A DNA stretch of 8,464 nucleotides. Source: Planctomycetales bacterium. Lineage in GTDB: Bacteria > Planctomycetota > Phycisphaerae > SM23-33. Under the pieces are notes generated by a model. That model saw only the letters and a program-made list of their open reading frames with translations. It was not told the DNA's origin and did not search any database. The translations under genes and the position numbers were made by a program. The DNA is taken from positions 1-8,464 of the forward strand of contig DAOVLS010000082.1 of the NCBI GenBank assembly GCA_030631125.1. Reading direction: 5' to 3'. Below are positions 6,559-8,464 of the stretch, in pieces; the stretch's first letter is position 1; each line of letters opens with the position of its first letter.

Positions 6559-7794
6559 ATGATTCGCTCGCGCTCCTGCTCTCGCGTTATTGTTGCCGGA
6601 ACGTATTGGCTCAGATGCGCTGCGTCGCTCTGTCTGCTTGTCTGCGTAAACCAGGTTGCATCCGGCCAGACGCTTCTGAGCACGGACTTCGAAACCGACC
6701 CTGTCGCTGACGGTTGGAAAATCGATGGCCCTTGCCCGCTAAATGCCTGGACGATGGATCAAGCCCTTTCCGGAAGCCACTCGATCCGCGTAGCCTATGA
6801 TGGTTGGCATGGTCCAACGGCCGAATCGGGAAGTATATTCAGCTTCACGTTCTATACCAAAGGCGGTCCAGGTCAGGGAAAGGACACCCGCGGCTTGCGG
6901 CCTTATCGTTTCGGCAACTCGTCCGGCTGGGTCCGACACACGGTCGCAGCCCGTTCGAGTTGTTTGTGTTTGGCCGGCACATCCGACTCGTCTTTCTATG
7001 TGGACGACGTGGAGATTGCCAGGATCAATCTTGAACAGGCCAACCAGGTGCTTTATGACGCCTTCGCCGGCACCCCCGCCTTCGATTTCTCCATCTATCA
7101 GTCCGCCAATCGCCACCAATACATCCCGAACACCATGGCGAAGCTCTCGGCCGGCGACGACCTGAAAATCGTCATGCTCGGAGACAGCATCGTCAACGAC
7201 ACCTGCTATTCTTTTTTCGACATGCACATAGAGCGGATGTATCCCGGGACTGACGTGAGTCTTGTCACGTCGGTACGGGGAAGCACCGGCTGCTGGTGGT
7301 ACAAGGAGGAGAACCGCGTCCAACCGTACGTGCTGGACCACAACCCCGACCTGGTGATGATCGGCGGCATAAGCCAGTACGGAGACATCGATTCCATTCG
7401 CACGGTCATCGAGCAGATTCGTGCCGGTAACGCCAACTGCGAGATCGTCCTGATGAGCGAGGCCGTCGGCGATCACAACCCCGACACGCATCCCGAAGAT
7501 CTGCTTCCCATCGATCCGACGGGTACAGACTATCGCGACGAGCTATGGCGACTGGCCCAGGAACAGCAGGTGGGATTCGTGGACATGACCCAGCCTTGGG
7601 CGCAGTTTATCGCCAACTCCGGAATGGACTACGACGAGTTCATGTACGGCTCCGTGCACGCCAACTACCAAGGCACGGTGGTTCTGGGCAGGACGCTGGA
7701 AAGTTACTTCGCTCCCGTTCCGGAACCGGCGACGACCTTGCTGCTAGTGCTGGGCGCGGGCGTGCTGTTGCGGAAACGACGCACGAAGGCATAA
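6559..7794 (+). CDS. Secreted SGNH-type protein with PEP-CTERM sorting signal
   Basis: The start is ATG 6559: AAGGAGG (6543-6549) lies 9 bases upstream, whereas the in-frame ATG at 6550 touches it. The 411-residue product has a signal peptide (charged start, hydrophobic core to about 33, probable cleavage after ASG at 34-36). A beta-rich N-terminal module follows (about 38-155), running from STDFETDPVADGW to SFYVDDVEIA, like carbohydrate-binding jelly-roll domains. An SGNH/GDSL-type domain (about 200-380) has block I MLGDSIVND (Ser210), IGGISQYGD in place of the usual GxND block, and GSVHANYQG with His367 where DxxH is expected. The C-terminus VPEPATTLLLVLGAGVLL plus RKRR is a classic PEP-CTERM tail, processed by exosortase. 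Six Cys in the exported part could form disulfides. SGNH enzymes are often carbohydrate esterases; activity here is uncertain given the altered blocks. The gene lies downstream of, but is probably transcribed apart from, the polysaccharide operon. Confidence 0.85.
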   Translation: MIRSRSCSRVIVAGTYWLRCAASLCLLVCVNQVASGQTLLSTDFETDPVADGWKIDGPCPLNAWTMDQALSGSHSIRVAYDGWHGPTAESGSIFSFTFYTKGGPGQGKDTRGLRPYRFGNSSGWVRHTVAARSSCLCLAGTSDSSFYVDDVEIARINLEQANQVLYDAFAGTPAFDFSIYQSANRHQYIPNTMAKLSAGDDLKIVMLGDSIVNDTCYSFFDMHIERMYPGTDVSLVTSVRGSTGCWWYKEENRVQPYVLDHNPDLVMIGGISQYGDIDSIRTVIEQIRAGNANCEIVLMSEAVGDHNPDTHPEDLLPIDPTGTDYRDELWRLAQEQQVGFVDMTQPWAQFIANSGMDYDEFMYGSVHANYQGTVVLGRTLESYFAPVPEPATTLLLVLGAGVLLRKRRTKA

Positions 7795-7831
7795 CCTGCT
7801 TATAAACTATCCTGATAACCCGTGGTACAAT

Positions 7832-8464
7832 CTATTCCGTCCGCGAGTGTATCTTTTGCCTGAAACATAAGTCTGTTTCTGTAGTTCTACCCGAATGTAT
7901 CAGGGCGACAATCAGAACGCCCCCCAGCGCCGCCAGGGCGTAAACCTGATGAGGCATGATCAATGCTCGCCACCACCACGCCTGGCTGATCGAAGAAGGT
8001 ATCCACCCCCATCTGATCATAAAGAACAGCAACGAAGCGCCCGGAACAAGAAATACCATAATCAGGATGAGCGAAGTTATCGCTTGAGTCCGAAGCGTGC
8101 TTCGCAACTCACGAAACGCCCACGCAAGCGGAAGAACCAGGAAAACCGCGTCGTAAAACCGGTGATAGACACACACCAGGCTCAGTATCGCCACGATACT
8201 GTAGGCCGACAGTTCGCCGCGAAGGTCCCTCAGTCTCCAGACAGCCCACACAGCCAGCGCCCCGGCAAGGGTTGTCAATGACACAGCGACCGCACCGGCC
8301 AGCGCCTTGCTGTCGAGGAGTAAGTAGAGCGGATATTGCAGGTTGAGCATCTGGTGGGCGATATTTTTCGCACCGTCCAGGTCGGCGTCGCCTCCGCAGG
8401 TGAAGGCTTCATAGTTCGCCCGGAGACTCGCAAACCAATCGACGCCGGCAAGTTCCAGCCTGAC
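7832..8464 (-). CDS. C-terminal part of a GT87-like (DUF2029) membrane glycosyltransferase
   Basis: The frame is open from the right edge to TAG at 7832-7834, giving 210 residues without a start, so the N-terminal part lies outside. An internal ATG at 8350 exists, but the 38 codons before it read as continuous coding (DWFASLRANYEAF), so it is not the start. Hydrophobic segments lie at about 54-76, 86-116, 126-150 and 172-190. The segment CVYHRFYDAVFLVLPLAW (98-115) resembles the late transmembrane region of GT-C family 87 (DUF2029) polyprenyl-phosphate-dependent mannosyltransferase-like proteins. Such enzymes use a lipid-linked sugar and act on the periplasmic side, which would fit a polysaccharide region. 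The catalytic Asp residues near the N-terminus are not visible, so the family call rests on this region alone. The gene is convergent with the PEP-CTERM gene, 37 bases apart, with no clear shared terminator. Confidence 0.65.
   Translation of the reverse strand, partial: VRLELAGVDWFASLRANYEAFTCGGDADLDGAKNIAHQMLNLQYPLYLLLDSKALAGAVAVSLTTLAGALAVWAVWRLRDLRGELSAYSIVAILSLVCVYHRFYDAVFLVLPLAWAFRELRSTLRTQAITSLILIMVFLVPGASLLFFMIRWGWIPSSISQAWWWRALIMPHQVYALAALGGVLIVALIHSGRTTETDLCFRQKIHSRTE

Noticed and set aside
7795..7831. Bidirectional terminator between the convergent genes
   Set aside because: Only a 4-base TTAT/ATAA pairing is visible, with no GC stem or T-run.

Overview
The window is a moderately GC-rich bacterial chromosome segment from a Gram-negative-type cell. 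It encodes apolipoprotein N-acyltransferase (Lnt), a lipoprotein, polyprenyl-phosphate-linked envelope polysaccharide enzymes and an exported PEP-CTERM protein. GTG and TTG start codons, a HEAT-repeat lipoprotein, a PEP-CTERM SGNH-type protein and a GT87-like membrane glycosyltransferase together suggest the Planctomycetota (Phycisphaerae-like) or a relative in the PVC group. That assignment is inference; there is no rRNA or marker gene to fix it.

Layout. Left block, minus strand: lnt (847-2655), then a HEAT-repeat lipoprotein (start at 850, running off the left edge). The two overlap by ATGA. Centre: a divergent intergenic region (2656-3095) with an outward promoter candidate on each side and, between them, about 155 bases packed with inverted repeats. 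Right block, plus strand: a tight three-gene operon of a WecA/WbpL-type glycosyl-1-phosphate transferase (3096-4160), a GT4 glycosyltransferase (4163-5362) and a WbpV-like NAD-dependent epimerase/reductase (5366-6370), with gaps of 2 and 3 bases. After an AT-rich promoter region comes a monocistronic secreted SGNH-fold protein with a PEP-CTERM tail (6559-7794). Convergent to it is the 3' end of a GT87-like membrane glycosyltransferase (7832-8464, minus, open at the right edge).

How the genes fit together. The operon looks like the initiation part of an exopolysaccharide or O-antigen-like pathway. The epimerase/reductase would make the first UDP-sugar (QuiNAc or FucNAc type by analogy with WbpV/WbpL), the membrane transferase would load it on undecaprenyl phosphate, and the GT4 would add the next sugar. 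PEP-CTERM proteins are exosortase substrates and typically belong to genomes with such polysaccharide loci, so the SGNH protein may act on, or be anchored with, this polymer. The exosortase itself is not in the window. Lnt would complete acylation of the co-encoded lipoprotein.

The most unusual items are the inverted-repeat block between the divergent promoters, the SGNH domain lacking two canonical motifs, and a slippery A7 run near the end of lnt that would put a -1 shifted ribosome into the frame of the lipoprotein. None is proven as a new system from sequence alone.
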